Notes: a model not told the origin generated them from the sequence alone. DNA of 64,000 nt from Lactobacillus sp. PV034 (GCF_014522305.1 NZ_CP041982.1:935001-999000); one strand, 5' to 3'. Positions 1 through 8,264 are shown, counted from the first letter of the stretch. Program-made: numbers and translations.

Positions 1-420
1 TGCTTGAACTGAATTAATCCAGCGATCTAAAATTAACGGTAAAGCTCCACCTTCAGGACGAGTCTTAGTGGCTAAATTTTGAATTAACTCACGATAAGTT
101 GCAAGGCCCTGTCCCTTAGTGCCCTGCAATCTTCTTTCAGGAGAAAGATCGCCATCTACTACAACAAAATTCTTATCCATTACATAGTTACGAATCGCTT
201 GTAGTAAAAAGCTTTTTCCCGAACCATATCGGCCCACAACAAAACGGAAAGAAGCTCCACCTTCACTAATAATATCAACATCATGAAGTAACGCTTCTAT
301 TTCTGCCTTTCTTCCAACCGTAATATATGGCAAACCGATTCGTGGCACTACGCCACCCTTTAAAGAATTTAAAACAGTTTGAGCAATTCTTTTAGGGATT
401 CTACGCTTTTGTTCAGTCAT
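1..420 (-). CDS. P-loop ATPase of the DUF2791/BrxD-like type, 3' part cut by window edge
   Basis: The reverse strand reads from ATG at 418-420 through 140 open codons to the window edge, so the C-terminal part is missing. A Walker A motif GRYGSGKS lies near residue 65. It is followed by a DLSPERRLQGTKGQG stretch and a TYRELIQNL/TKTRPEGGAL stretch that I recognise from the DUF2791 (BrxD-like) ATPase family. AGGAG sits 5 bases before the start. The gene begins 2 bases after the stop of the TerB-domain gene, so the two are almost certainly co-transcribed. In known genomes these ATPases accompany TerB_N/TerB_C proteins and a superfamily 2 helicase; a helicase would lie beyond the left edge and is not visible. 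A DNA-processing or defence role is inferred. Confidence 0.82.
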   Translation of the reverse strand, partial: MTEQKRRIPKRIAQTVLNSLKGGVVPRIGLPYITVGRKAEIEALLHDVDIISEGGASFRFVVGRYGSGKSFLLQAIRNYVMDKNFVVVDGDLSPERRLQGTKGQGLATYRELIQNLATKTRPEGGALPLILDRWINSVQA

Positions 421-422
421 AA

Positions 423-2303
423 TTACTCCTCACTAAATAAATCTGCTAAATCTGGGAGATAGTCTGAAATAATTTGAGGCTCTTCTCCATCAAATTCGAT
501 TATGCTATCCCCAATTTCATCAAATAATTTTTCATTAATAGCATCTGCCAAAATAGATGGCATTAAATGTTTTTGCTGCAAGTTTTCTTTCCATGAGGTT
601 TGATGCCACAAAGACATTAAGAAAAAATACTCATCTGCAGTTAAACCATAAGGTAACGCTTTACTTGTTATTCCTTCAACAGTTTGTTCTTTTTCACTAA
701 CCTTTTCTTGTTTTTCTTCTGTTTCTAATTCATTTTTAGCCTGACGCTCTAGCTCTTTTTCTTCCTGAGTTAATAAGCTTTCTCGAGTCTCAGAGGCATC
801 ACTACGAATTTTATTTAGATGTTCAAAATTAATCCTAATTTTTGGTCGCTGAGCTTCAATTTCAGCTTGATGAAAGTCTTTTACAGCTTGTTCTATTACC
901 AATACCATGGCTTGATTTAAAGTATTAGCTTTTAGCTTTCTTCCTCTCTGGTACTCTAAGCGACTTAAGCGATCAATTTCATGAAGTACTGCGTTTAATT
1001 TTGTTTTTTGACGCGTAACTGGAGAAAGGTATTGATAATAAGTCCGCCCATCCTTTTGATAAAATTTTCTATTTTCTGTAATTGAAAAAACTTCAAATTT
1101 TGGTTTTCTCTTGTAAAGAAGCGCACGTGAGAAAAAATAATATTCTCTTGTCGTCGTTACAAATAATACTTCTCTAGCAAAATCAAAATATTCTTTATGG
1201 GATAAAAGTTTATTCCAAACAAAAAAGATTAAATCTTGGTATTTATCTTTATCAAGTGGACTTTTACCATGATAAGTAGATATTTTCTCAAGATTTGCTA
1301 TTAGCTCAGTTGAATCCTTAGGAGTTAGTAATTCTTTTGTTAATTTATCTTCCTCTATTTCGGTAGATAATACCTTACTTTTATAATCTGTCAAATTATA
1401 AAAGACCACATAATCTTTAATCCAACGCTTGAGATAAGAGGCAATTTCAGGGTCAAACTGTAAGACATAATTGTTATATAAATCAGTTAATAATTTATAT
1501 CCTTCCTCAGGTTGTTTAATACCTATTTGGTTGAGTAATTCATAAATATAAATAAAGACATAGGATCGACTAGTTGCATCATAAACTCCCTTTCTTACTT
1601 TAGTACGCCAAGTAAAATAAGTTCTGAGTTGATGAACTGTCATATCATGATAAGTCGGATAAAAACGATTAAACACGTAATTCTGTTCATAATTATCCTC
1701 ATAGCCAGCCATTAATTGACCTTGATAATAAAAATTCTTTTGGCGACCTAAAGCAGGTAAAATCGTATAGTCGTAGCTTTGCAGCATTTTTTCAATTTCC
1801 GGGGGAATATTATTTATACTATTTTTACCTTTAATTGGCTCACTTGTTTTATGAGTCTTACGTGGTGGAATTCTTTCAGCATGATAAGTTTCTGATGCTG
1901 AACTTTTTTCTTCTTCTGGAATTAAGAGATACTGGCCTGTAGTTTTAACTTCACCATTAAGAGCTAATTTATAAGCATAATCTACTGTCTTTTTAACTTC
2001 TTCATCATTTACTTGATTAAGCCACATTCCAACCCAATTATTACTTTTAATCCTAAATGATTTGGTAAATCCAGGTAAATCAACTAAAGTTTGAGAAAAA
2101 TCTCCACATTTCAAATCTAAAGTAACAGCATGTCCATCTTCACTAATTCCGATTTGTTGATTAGGTACACGAGAAAGAATAGCAAAAAAGTCATCACTAT
2201 TAGGTGGCATTAATACAAAAATGTTTCTATTGTTAGCCAACATTTGCTTAAAAGTTAAACCATATTTTTGCCTTAAATATTTAATTAAGTCATTTGTTAA
2301 CAT
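423..2303 (-). CDS. TerB_N / TerB_C domain protein with YjbR-like N-terminus
   Basis: A 626-residue soluble protein. Residues 1 to about 115 resemble the MmcQ/YjbR fold (FRIKSNNWVGMWL followed by DEEVKKTVDYAYKLA). Residues about 170-370 match TerB_N, including YFTWRTKVRKGVY and SYVFIYIYELLNQIG. Residues about 480-545 are highly charged and likely coiled. The last 70 residues match TerB_C, with ADAINEKLFDEIGDS and a final acidic ISDYLPDL. No catalytic residues are recognisable. It is the first visible gene of a two-gene operon with the P-loop ATPase downstream. TerB_N/TerB_C proteins with such ATPases and helicases have been proposed as stress or DNA-processing systems; the actual function here is unknown. 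A good promoter lies at 2350-2378 and the ribosome site is GAGGTGAG. Confidence 0.85.
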   Translation of the reverse strand: MLTNDLIKYLRQKYGLTFKQMLANNRNIFVLMPPNSDDFFAILSRVPNQQIGISEDGHAVTLDLKCGDFSQTLVDLPGFTKSFRIKSNNWVGMWLNQVNDEEVKKTVDYAYKLALNGEVKTTGQYLLIPEEEKSSASETYHAERIPPRKTHKTSEPIKGKNSINNIPPEIEKMLQSYDYTILPALGRQKNFYYQGQLMAGYEDNYEQNYVFNRFYPTYHDMTVHQLRTYFTWRTKVRKGVYDATSRSYVFIYIYELLNQIGIKQPEEGYKLLTDLYNNYVLQFDPEIASYLKRWIKDYVVFYNLTDYKSKVLSTEIEEDKLTKELLTPKDSTELIANLEKISTYHGKSPLDKDKYQDLIFFVWNKLLSHKEYFDFAREVLFVTTTREYYFFSRALLYKRKPKFEVFSITENRKFYQKDGRTYYQYLSPVTRQKTKLNAVLHEIDRLSRLEYQRGRKLKANTLNQAMVLVIEQAVKDFHQAEIEAQRPKIRINFEHLNKIRSDASETRESLLTQEEKELERQAKNELETEEKQEKVSEKEQTVEGITSKALPYGLTADEYFFLMSLWHQTSWKENLQQKHLMPSILADAINEKLFDEIGDSIIEFDGEEPQIISDYLPDLADLFSEE

Positions 2304-2349
2304 CTTCTCACCTCATTTCTTTTTAGTTTATACGAACATATATTCTAAA

Positions 2350-2378
2350 ATTATACCAAGATAGTTGATATAACGCAA
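2350..2378 (-). promoter_or_regulatory. Promoter of the TerB/ATPase operon
   Basis: On the reverse strand TTGCGT (2373-2378) and TATAAT (2350-2355) are separated by 17 bases, about 45 bases before the TerB-protein start. The -35 box overlaps the foot of the terminator hairpin of the upstream oxidoreductase gene, so the operon starts immediately after that terminator. Confidence 0.65.
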
Positions 2379-2411
2379 AAAAGGGAGTGTTTTATCTTCC
2401 TCCCTTTTAGC
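2377..2411 (-). terminator. Terminator after the Gfo/Idh/MocA gene
   Basis: On the reverse strand AAAAGGGAG and CTCCCTTTT form a stem around an AT-rich loop, followed by a T run. The hairpin starts over the last codons of the oxidoreductase gene (stop at 2407-2409). Confidence 0.7.
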
Positions 2412-3375
2412 GTTGCTGTTTAGCCTCTGTTAGTACTTCTAGTGCAACTAAAGAATGCTCAAATGCTTTATCAACAGCTTTTTTATCTTTTTCTTCAAGC
2501 ATACGACTAAATTCCACGAATTCCGCTACCATTCGATGACTATACTTATTAAGTTTTAAAGCTTTAGGTTTTTGCCCCTTGAGATCAACTTCTATCTCGT
2601 TTAATTCATTAATCGGCCCTTTAATTTTTAGACTGCCTTTTTCGCCCTCAATATAACTCCATTGATCAGTTACATATGAATCCTTTGAAGCTAATAAACT
2701 AGCTTGTAATTGTGGATAAGTTAAAATCAAATTACCTGAGGTATCAATTTCTTTTTGCATAACTGGAAAATAATGAACTCCAGTAGGTTTGCCAAATAAG
2801 CCTACTGCCACATGGATATTATAAATTCCTAAATCCATTAACGCTCCACCATCTTTAGTCGGATCAAAGACCGGTTGAATAATCCCCTTTAGGAAATTAT
2901 CGTATCGACTAGAATATTGAGTATAGTTCAATTCAACATTATGAATAGGTGCTATTTTATCTAAGTGTTGTTTCAAATATAAAAAGTTAGCTAAATAAAT
3001 ATTAGTTATTGCCTCTACTATGAAAACATGATGCTCATCCGCAATTTTCTTTAATTCAAGTGCTTGTTCAGGTGTAGCAACAAAAGGTTTCTCACAAATA
3101 ACATTCTTATCATGTTCAAGCGCCTCTTTTGCAACCTCATAATGTAAGTTATTTGGCACCGCTACATAAACTGTATTTACTTCTCGATCATTAAACAGAT
3201 TATTGTTATTTACAAAAGTTTTCCTTATTCCATATTTAGCTTGTAACTCTTTTCCAACTTTTTCACTTCTCTTAGTAGTAGCAATTGCTGTTAACTCTAA
3301 ATTAGGTATTTGATCAGCAATTTGTAAAAAATCATGAACAATCATCCCTGATCCTATAATTCCTAAATTAATCAT
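2407..3375 (-). CDS. Gfo/Idh/MocA family NAD(P)-dependent oxidoreductase
   Basis: A 322-residue protein with an N-terminal Rossmann fold (GIIGSGMIVHDFL, residues 5-17). It has the family EKP signature (VICEKPF near residue 96) and the substrate-domain motif GGALMDLGIYNIHVA near residue 176. The size is normal for the family, which oxidises or reduces sugars, inositols or related polyols. The substrate cannot be told from sequence, and no sugar transporter or kinase lies beside it to give a hint. It stands alone, with its own terminator and a GGAAGG ribosome site. A short dyad, ACAAC-AAAT-GTTGT, at 3417-3430 lies upstream and could be an operator. Confidence 0.88.
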   Translation of the reverse strand: MINLGIIGSGMIVHDFLQIADQIPNLELTAIATTKRSEKVGKELQAKYGIRKTFVNNNNLFNDREVNTVYVAVPNNLHYEVAKEALEHDKNVICEKPFVATPEQALELKKIADEHHVFIVEAITNIYLANFLYLKQHLDKIAPIHNVELNYTQYSSRYDNFLKGIIQPVFDPTKDGGALMDLGIYNIHVAVGLFGKPTGVHYFPVMQKEIDTSGNLILTYPQLQASLLASKDSYVTDQWSYIEGEKGSLKIKGPINELNEIEVDLKGQKPKALKLNKYSHRMVAEFVEFSRMLEEKDKKAVDKAFEHSLVALEVLTEAKQQR

Positions 3376-3487
3376 ATTAATCCTTCCTTTAAATTCTTTC
3401 TCTTAAATTTTATTTTACAACAAATGTTGTTATTTCGGGCTTCATCTCAGTTCGATAAAAAAATTTATAATTTTGAGTGCATTATTT

Positions 3488-3516
3488 TTGTAATTCGAAA
3501 AATTAAGCTTTATATT
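3488..3516 (+). promoter_or_regulatory. Promoter of charged-protein paralogue 1
   Basis: TTGTAA (3488-3493), 17 bases, then TATATT (3511-3516). The roughly 45 bases that follow, up to the GGAGG site, are nearly the same as in the two downstream copies, so promoter, leader and ribosome site were duplicated with the gene. Confidence 0.8.
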
Positions 3517-3563
3517 AAAGATGTCTTAAGTGATTATATTAAGTTTGTTTGGAGGTAATTATT

Positions 3564-3965
3564 ATGGCAGATTACACAAAGAGAGAATTAAAGGCTTTAG
3601 ACAGAATTTCTAAGAAGATTGCTGATGCTGAAGAGCATTTAACTAAGATTGAAGAAAGCGAACCTGACAAACGTCACCGTACCGCTCAGCACGAAACCAT
3701 TAAGGATATCAAGTCAATCTTAAAGCACGCTAAGAAAGTTTCTGAAGAAGAATTAAAGGCTGAAGAAAAAGGCAAGATGGAAGATCCTGTTTATACTGAA
3801 GCTGAAGAAAAGGTTGTTAATGACCTTAAGTCAGAATTCAAGCAATTAGAAGACGATCTTAGCAAGTTACCTGAAGAAGATGGTTCAGATATTAAACGTT
3901 ACAGAGCTGAAAACCACACTTTAGAAAGAGCTAAAGAAATTTTGAAGAAAGCTGATAGATTTTAA
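3564..3965 (+). CDS. Small charged helical protein, tandem paralogue 1 of 3
   Basis: A 133-residue protein of unknown function. The start chosen is ATG 3564 (MADYTKREL), because an upstream TTG start at 3549 would place the GGAGG site inside the gene. The protein is rich in Lys, Glu and Asp, has no Cys or Trp, no signal peptide and no membrane segment, and looks almost wholly alpha-helical or coiled-coil. The most conserved stretch among the three copies is RHRTAQHETIKDIKSIL (residues about 39-55); a second is SDIKRYRAE near the C-terminus. AAG is strongly preferred for Lys, and with the strong promoter and ribosome site this suggests high expression. I recognise no domain. It could be an abundant stress or nucleoid-associated protein, but that is a guess. 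Confidence 0.85.
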   Translation: MADYTKRELKALDRISKKIADAEEHLTKIEESEPDKRHRTAQHETIKDIKSILKHAKKVSEEELKAEEKGKMEDPVYTEAEEKVVNDLKSEFKQLEDDLSKLPEEDGSDIKRYRAENHTLERAKEILKKADRF

Positions 3966-3979
3966 TCACTAGCTAAGAA

Positions 3980-4029
3980 TTCAAAAATAAGACTTTATTT
4001 TTGAAATTATTAAATAAGAGTTCTATATT
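3980..4029 (+). promoter_or_regulatory. Promoter of paralogue 2, overlapped by a hairpin
   Basis: TTGAAA (4001-4006), 17 bases, TATATT (4024-4029). A perfect inverted repeat, TTCAAAAATAA-gact-TTATTTTTGAA (3980-4005), ends inside the -35 box and may act as a weak terminator for copy 1. The leader here also holds the palindrome ATGTCTTA-ga-TAAGACAT, which the other two leaders lack. Confidence 0.75.
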
Positions 4030-4076
4030 AAAGATGTCTTAGATAAGACATTAAGTTTGTTTTGGAGGTAATTATT

Positions 4077-4478
4077 ATGGCAGACTACACTAAGAGAGAA
4101 TTAAAAGCATTGGATAGAATTTCTAAGAAGATTGCTGACGCAGAAAGTCACTTAACTAAGATTGAAGATAGTGAACCTGACAAGCGTCACCGTACTGCTC
4201 AACACGAAACTATCAAGGACATTAAGTCAATCTTAAAGCACGCTAAGAAAGTTTCTGAAGAAGAATTAAAGGCTGAAGAAAAAGGCGAAGTTGAAAACCC
4301 TGTTTACACTGAAGCTGAAGAAAAAGTTGTTAAGGACCTTAAAGCTGAATTTAAGGAATTAGATGATGACCTTAGCCACTTACCAGATGAAGATGGTTCA
4401 GACATCAAGCGTTACAGAGCTGAACACCACACCTTAGATAAAGCTAAGGAAATCTTGAAGAAAGCTAAGAAATTCTAA
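4077..4478 (+). CDS. Small charged helical protein, tandem paralogue 2 of 3
   Basis: A 133-residue protein that aligns without gaps to copy 1, starting at ATG 4077 behind GGAGGTAATTATT. Differences are conservative and concentrated after residue 70 and at the C-terminus (KEILKKAKKF against KEILKKADRF). The AAG-rich codon usage matches copy 1, which suggests similarly high expression. It has its own promoter and a clear terminator at 4499-4531, so it can be made independently of its neighbours. No signal peptide, membrane segment or known domain is visible. Its function is unknown. Confidence 0.85.
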   Translation: MADYTKRELKALDRISKKIADAESHLTKIEDSEPDKRHRTAQHETIKDIKSILKHAKKVSEEELKAEEKGEVENPVYTEAEEKVVKDLKAEFKELDDDLSHLPDEDGSDIKRYRAEHHTLDKAKEILKKAKKF

Positions 4479-4498
4479 GATTAATTATTTAAACCTAT

Positions 4499-4531
4499 AA
4501 AAACTCATCTATTAAAGATGAGTTTTTATTT
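4499..4531 (+). terminator. Terminator after paralogue 2
   Basis: Stem AAAAACTCATCT / AGATGAGTTTTT with loop ATTAA, followed by ATTTT. Confidence 0.8.
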
Positions 4532-4556
4532 TGCCAAAATTTATAATACATATTTT

Positions 4557-4585
4557 TTGTAATCACTCTTTTTGAGTTCTATATT
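4557..4585 (+). promoter_or_regulatory. Promoter of paralogue 3
   Basis: TTGTAA (4557-4562), 17 bases, TATATT (4580-4585), with the same leader as copy 1 (GTGTCTTAAGTGATTATATT). Confidence 0.78.
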
Positions 4586-4633
4586 ATAAGTGTCTTAAGT
4601 GATTATATTAAGTTTGTTTCGGAGGTAATTATT

Positions 4634-5035
4634 ATGCCTGATTATACTAAAAGACAATTAAAAGCATTAGATAGAATTGCTAAAAAAATTGCTGATGCTG
4701 AAAGCCACTTAACTAAGATTGAAGATAGTGAACCTGACAAGCGCCACCGCACTGCACAACATGAAACTATCAAGGACATCAAGTCTATTTTAAGACATGC
4801 TAAAAAAGTTTCTAAAGATAGCATTGAATTAGATGCTAAAGATGAATCTAAAGAAGCTCTCTATACAGAAGCTGAAGAAAAAGTAATCAACGATCTTAAA
4901 GCCGAATTTAAGCAATTAGATGAAGACCTTAGTCATTTATCAGATATCAGTGGCTCTGATATTAAACGCTATAGAGCTGAACACCACAGTTTAGATAAGG
5001 CTAAAAAGATTTTAAAGAAAGTCGATAAACTTTAA
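4634..5035 (+). CDS. Small charged helical protein, tandem paralogue 3 of 3
   Basis: A 133-residue member of the same family, starting MPDYTKRQL at ATG 4634 behind CGGAGGTAATTATT. The central RHRTAQHETIKDIKSIL block is unchanged. Residues about 65-80 diverge (KDSIELDAKDESKEALYTEAEEK), and the acidic segment reads SDISGSDIKRYRAE. Unlike the first two copies it often uses AAA for Lys, which suggests lower expression or older divergence. It has its own promoter and the terminator at 5058-5095. Its function is unknown. Confidence 0.85.
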   Translation: MPDYTKRQLKALDRIAKKIADAESHLTKIEDSEPDKRHRTAQHETIKDIKSILRHAKKVSKDSIELDAKDESKEALYTEAEEKVINDLKAEFKQLDEDLSHLSDISGSDIKRYRAEHHSLDKAKKILKKVDKL

Positions 5036-5057
5036 ATTAACCAAAAATGTGCAAACA

Positions 5058-5095
5058 AAAAGATTATCCATGGTAAAGTGGATAATCTTTTTTAG
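5058..5095 (+). terminator. Terminator after paralogue 3
   Basis: Stem AAAAGATTATCCA / TGGATAATCTTTT with an 8-base loop and a T run; it may also stop the converging dehydrogenase transcript. Confidence 0.8.
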
Positions 5096-5120
5096 TTATA
5101 AAAATGTAATGCTCCTAAAA

Positions 5121-6506
5121 TTAATTTTTAGTGATTGATAATTCAGGAAATTCTTTCATTCTGAAAGCAACCGTCTTAATATTCATTAAATCATCTATTG
5201 AAATATTATGAGACATTGAGTTAGCCCCGTACGAACCTGTACCTAAAGTAAGTGATGGAGTCATACCATTAAATACTCCTCCAATACCACCTAATGCGGA
5301 TGGAGTATTTACCAAGATACGACAAGCAGACATAGCTAATGCAAAAGCTTTAATTACATCATTATCCTCTGAGTGAATTCCTGCCGTATGGCCACGACCG
5401 CCATAATTTAAGAGGTCTGTACAGATCTTAAAGGCATCTTCACGATCTTTTGCCTTATATAAGGTAAATACTGGTGATAATTTCTCTGCTGACAATGGAT
5501 AATCTCTTCCGACGCCATCATATTCAGCCACTAACACTTTAGTATTAGCAGGTACATCAATACCACAATATTTAGCAATTTCTACTGCGCTCTTACCTGC
5601 GATAGGACCGGCAACAGTCCCACGTTTAGGATCAATAAATGTTTTTTCAAATTGCTTTATTTCTTCTTTATTTAAGAAATAACAATTCCAAGACTTAAAT
5701 TCATCCTTTACCTTATCATAGATATCTTTATCTACTACTACAGAGTTTTCAGATGCACAGATCATTCCATTATCGAAAGTCTTCGATAACATGATGTCAT
5801 AGACCGCTTTTTCGATATCTGCGCTTTTTTCAATATAAGCTGGTCCATTTCCAGGGCCTACTCCCAAAGCTGGTTTACCAGAAGAATATGCGGCTTTAAC
5901 CATGCCTGGACCACCAGTTGCTAAAATAGTTTGAATACCAGGGTTATTAATCAAGGCAGTTGTAGCTTCTAAACTTGGCTCTTCAATCCATTGAATACAA
6001 TTCTCTGGTGCACCAGCTTTGATAGCAGCATCACGTAATATCTCAGCTGTTTTAACACAAGATTTTTGAGCTTGTGGGTGAAAACCAAAAATAATCGCAT
6101 TACGAGTCTTCATAGCAATAAGTGATTTAAAAATAACTGTGGAAGTTGGATTAGTTACGGGAGTTACTCCAGCAATCACACCCTTTGGTTCGGCAATTTC
6201 TACTAAGCCATTTTTCTTATCTTCACTAACAATACCAACAGTTTTCTTATCTTTAATATCTTCCCAAATGGTTTCACTTGCAAAAGTATTCTTAATAACT
6301 TTATCTTCTACTTTACCTCTACCAGTTTCTTCAACAGCCATTTTTGCTAGAAGTTCTTTATTATCTAAAGCAGCCTTGACCATTGCTTCACAAATTTTAT
6401 CAACCTTTTCCTGACTAAAACTTGCCATTTTATCAAGAGCAATATGAGCTTTGGCTACATAATTATCAATAACTTTTTCAACATTATCTTCTTTTGTTTG
6501 CACCAT
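5121..6506 (-). CDS. CoA-acylating acetaldehyde dehydrogenase, stand-alone (AdhE N-terminal-like)
   Basis: A 461-residue aldehyde dehydrogenase superfamily protein related to the N-terminal half of AdhE. It would convert acetyl-CoA and NADH to acetaldehyde, CoA and NAD+, or the reverse. The catalytic Cys lies in [10 protein letters not shown] (residue about 251), and the nucleotide-binding region has [10 protein letters not shown] and [15 protein letters not shown]. The iron-dependent alcohol dehydrogenase half of AdhE is absent, and the protein ends with a normal stop at SITKN, so this looks like a genuine single-domain enzyme. No microcompartment shell genes are nearby. The start is supported by AGGAGG. 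It could serve redox balance or CoA-acylating oxidation of another short aldehyde. Confidence 0.88.
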   Translation of the reverse strand: MVQTKEDNVEKVIDNYVAKAHIALDKMASFSQEKVDKICEAMVKAALDNKELLAKMAVEETGRGKVEDKVIKNTFASETIWEDIKDKKTVGIVSEDKKNGLVEIAEPKGVIAGVTPVTNPTSTVIFKSLIAMKTRNAIIFGFHPQAQKSCVKTAEILRDAAIKAGAPENCIQWIEEPSLEATTALINNPGIQTILATGGPGMVKAAYSSGKPALGVGPGNGPAYIEKSADIEKAVYDIMLSKTFDNGMICASENSVVVDKDIYDKVKDEFKSWNCYFLNKEEIKQFEKTFIDPKRGTVAGPIAGKSAVEIAKYCGIDVPANTKVLVAEYDGVGRDYPLSAEKLSPVFTLYKAKDREDAFKICTDLLNYGGRGHTAGIHSEDNDVIKAFALAMSACRILVNTPSALGGIGGVFNGMTPSLTLGTGSYGANSMSHNISIDDLMNIKTVAFRMKEFPELSITKN

Positions 6507-6540
6507 TTTGTGCCTCCTAAATTATAATGCTTGTGATTAG

Positions 6541-6582
6541 CTGATCAATATCAGTATACAGCTTAATTCCCTATTTTGTAAA
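6541..6582 (-). promoter_or_regulatory. Promoter and dyad upstream of the acetaldehyde dehydrogenase
   Basis: On the reverse strand TTTACA (6577-6582) and TATACT (6553-6558) lie 18 bases apart. A dyad CTGAT-CAAT-ATCAG (6541-6554) overlaps the -10 box on its downstream side and would suit a repressor. It does not match the TTGTGAA half-site pattern of Rex. Confidence 0.5.
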
Positions 6583-6788
6583 TATGATTGCTCAAATTTT
6601 CTCAAACTTATTATTGTAAATATAGTAGATTTAGCTATGAAAAAGAGTATATATCGGATATATTGCTTTATTTTTCACAAATAACTAATTATATTTAATT
6701 TTTGTAAATTCGCTTAATGCACCATATTTAATTATGGATCATTAAAATATTATGGTAGAATTTTAATAAGTCCAGAAAGGAGTTTTTT

Positions 6789-8180
6789 ATGGCACATAAA
6801 AAGTCTTCTTCCGCTGAACAAGAAAAACAGACGATGAAAAGGTCACTCTCAAATACTCATATTCAATTGATTGCCCTTGGTGGAACAATTGGAACGGGAT
6901 TATTTTTAGGAGTGGGAAATAGTATTCATCTAGCTGGTCCATCAGTAATTTTAATCTATGGACTAGTAGGATTATTTCTATTTATTTTAATGCGAGCTTT
7001 AGGAGAATTAATTCTTTCTGATCTGCATAAAAATACTTACATCGATTTCATAACTGAATATTTAGGAAAAAGCGTTGGTACCGTATCAGGCTATCTTTAT
7101 TGGTTTAGCTGGTTAACTTTAGCAATGGCGGAAGTTACAGCCTTAGGAATATATTTTCAATTTTGGTGGCCTAAATTACCGACTTGGATCCCAGGAACCA
7201 TTACTTTAGTAATACTATTAGTAATAAATTTAGTTTCAGCTAAAGTATTCGGAAATTTAGAATTTAGTTTTGCGATCATCAAAATAGTTACCATAATTGC
7301 CTTCGTTATCTTAATTCTGTATTTGATGTTAACAGGCAATAAAGGGCAATATGGCACAATTGGTTGGTCCAACCTAATAACTGATGGTGGTTTCTTTGCT
7401 CGTGGAGGAAAAGGCTTTTTGCGTGGCTTTCAGATGGTTATCTTTAGTTTTATTGGTGTAGAACTAGTAGGTTTAACCGCATCAGAAGCTCAAAATCCTA
7501 AAGCAACCATTCCTAAGGCAATTAATCAGCTACCTGTCAGAATTATTTTATTCTATATTTTTGCAATTATTGCGATTTTATTAGCAATTCCTTGGGACAA
7601 AGTTTCTACTACAAGCTCTCCTTTTGTTCAAGCCTTAGAAGGGACGGGTATTAAAGACGCAAGTGCAATTATTAACTTCGTAGTTATTAGTGCAGCTGTT
7701 TCCGCAACGAATAGTTTTATTTATAGTGCTGGCCGATTGTTATTCTCTATCAATTATGATGGTAAAAATAAATTATCTAAGTTTTTAGGTAAATTAAATA
7801 ATCGCCAATTACCAGCTAATGGATTGATTGTTTCGACTCTTATTATGGGCCTTGCACCAATTTTAAACCTATTTTTAGGTGATAATGCATTTGAGTTTAT
7901 TTCCTCGGTAGCTACAAGTATGTTTTTAATTATCTGGTCAATCATGATAATTACTCATATTACCTATAGAAAGAAAACACCCAACACATTACTTCCATCA
8001 TATCGAATGCCACTTTTTCCATATCTCGATATAATAGATCTATTGTTCTTTATTGGAATGATAATTCTACTTTTATGGTTACCTACTTACAGAATATCGA
8101 TGATCAGTGCACTAGCAGTATTTATTCTTTTATGTTTAATTATTAATCTTGTTAGGGAAGAAAAAGAAAAGAGTCAGTAA
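6789..8180 (+). CDS. Amino-acid permease, APC family (CycA/AapA-like)
   Basis: A 463-residue polytopic membrane protein with about 12 transmembrane helices. The N-terminus has the APC substrate-binding signature (IQLIALGGTIGTGLFLGVG, helix 1), and helix 3 begins with YLYWFSWLTLAMAEVTA. The overall style is that of D-serine/D-alanine/glycine-type proton symporters, but the exact substrate is not certain. AAAGGAG lies 6 bases before the ATG. An 8167-8202 hairpin ends the transcript. The upstream region has a 15-base perfect palindrome (6649-6663) that could be an operator. It is a single-gene unit, divergent from the acetaldehyde dehydrogenase. Confidence 0.9.
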   Translation: MAHKKSSSAEQEKQTMKRSLSNTHIQLIALGGTIGTGLFLGVGNSIHLAGPSVILIYGLVGLFLFILMRALGELILSDLHKNTYIDFITEYLGKSVGTVSGYLYWFSWLTLAMAEVTALGIYFQFWWPKLPTWIPGTITLVILLVINLVSAKVFGNLEFSFAIIKIVTIIAFVILILYLMLTGNKGQYGTIGWSNLITDGGFFARGGKGFLRGFQMVIFSFIGVELVGLTASEAQNPKATIPKAINQLPVRIILFYIFAIIAILLAIPWDKVSTTSSPFVQALEGTGIKDASAIINFVVISAAVSATNSFIYSAGRLLFSINYDGKNKLSKFLGKLNNRQLPANGLIVSTLIMGLAPILNLFLGDNAFEFISSVATSMFLIIWSIMIITHITYRKKTPNTLLPSYRMPLFPYLDIIDLLFFIGMIILLLWLPTYRISMISALAVFILLCLIINLVREEKEKSQ

Positions 8181-8202
8181 TAAACTGACTCTTTTAATTT
8201 TT
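8167..8202 (+). terminator. Terminator after the permease
   Basis: Stem AAAAGAGTCAGT / ACTGACTCTTTT with loop AATAA, then AATTTTT. It overlaps the last codons of the permease. Confidence 0.85.
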
Positions 8203-8211
8203 AGTTAATAA

Positions 8212-8250
8212 AATAAAAAAAGAGGAAGAACAAAATGTTCTTCCTCTTTT
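8212..8250 (-). terminator. Terminator of the rRNA-tRNA operon
   Basis: On the reverse strand a 15-bp perfect stem (AAAAGAGGAAGAACA and its complement) with a 3-base loop and a long T run lies just past tRNA-Asn. Confidence 0.88.
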
Positions 8251-8264
8251 ACTCTCACCACTTA

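Noticed and set aside
4642-4824. 60-codon reverse-strand frame inside paralogue 3
   Set aside because: It is a shadow of the conserved coding sequence on the plus strand and has no promoter of its own.
6139-6414. 91-codon frame opposite the acetaldehyde dehydrogenase
   Set aside because: It lacks a ribosome site and is fully antisense to a well-supported gene.
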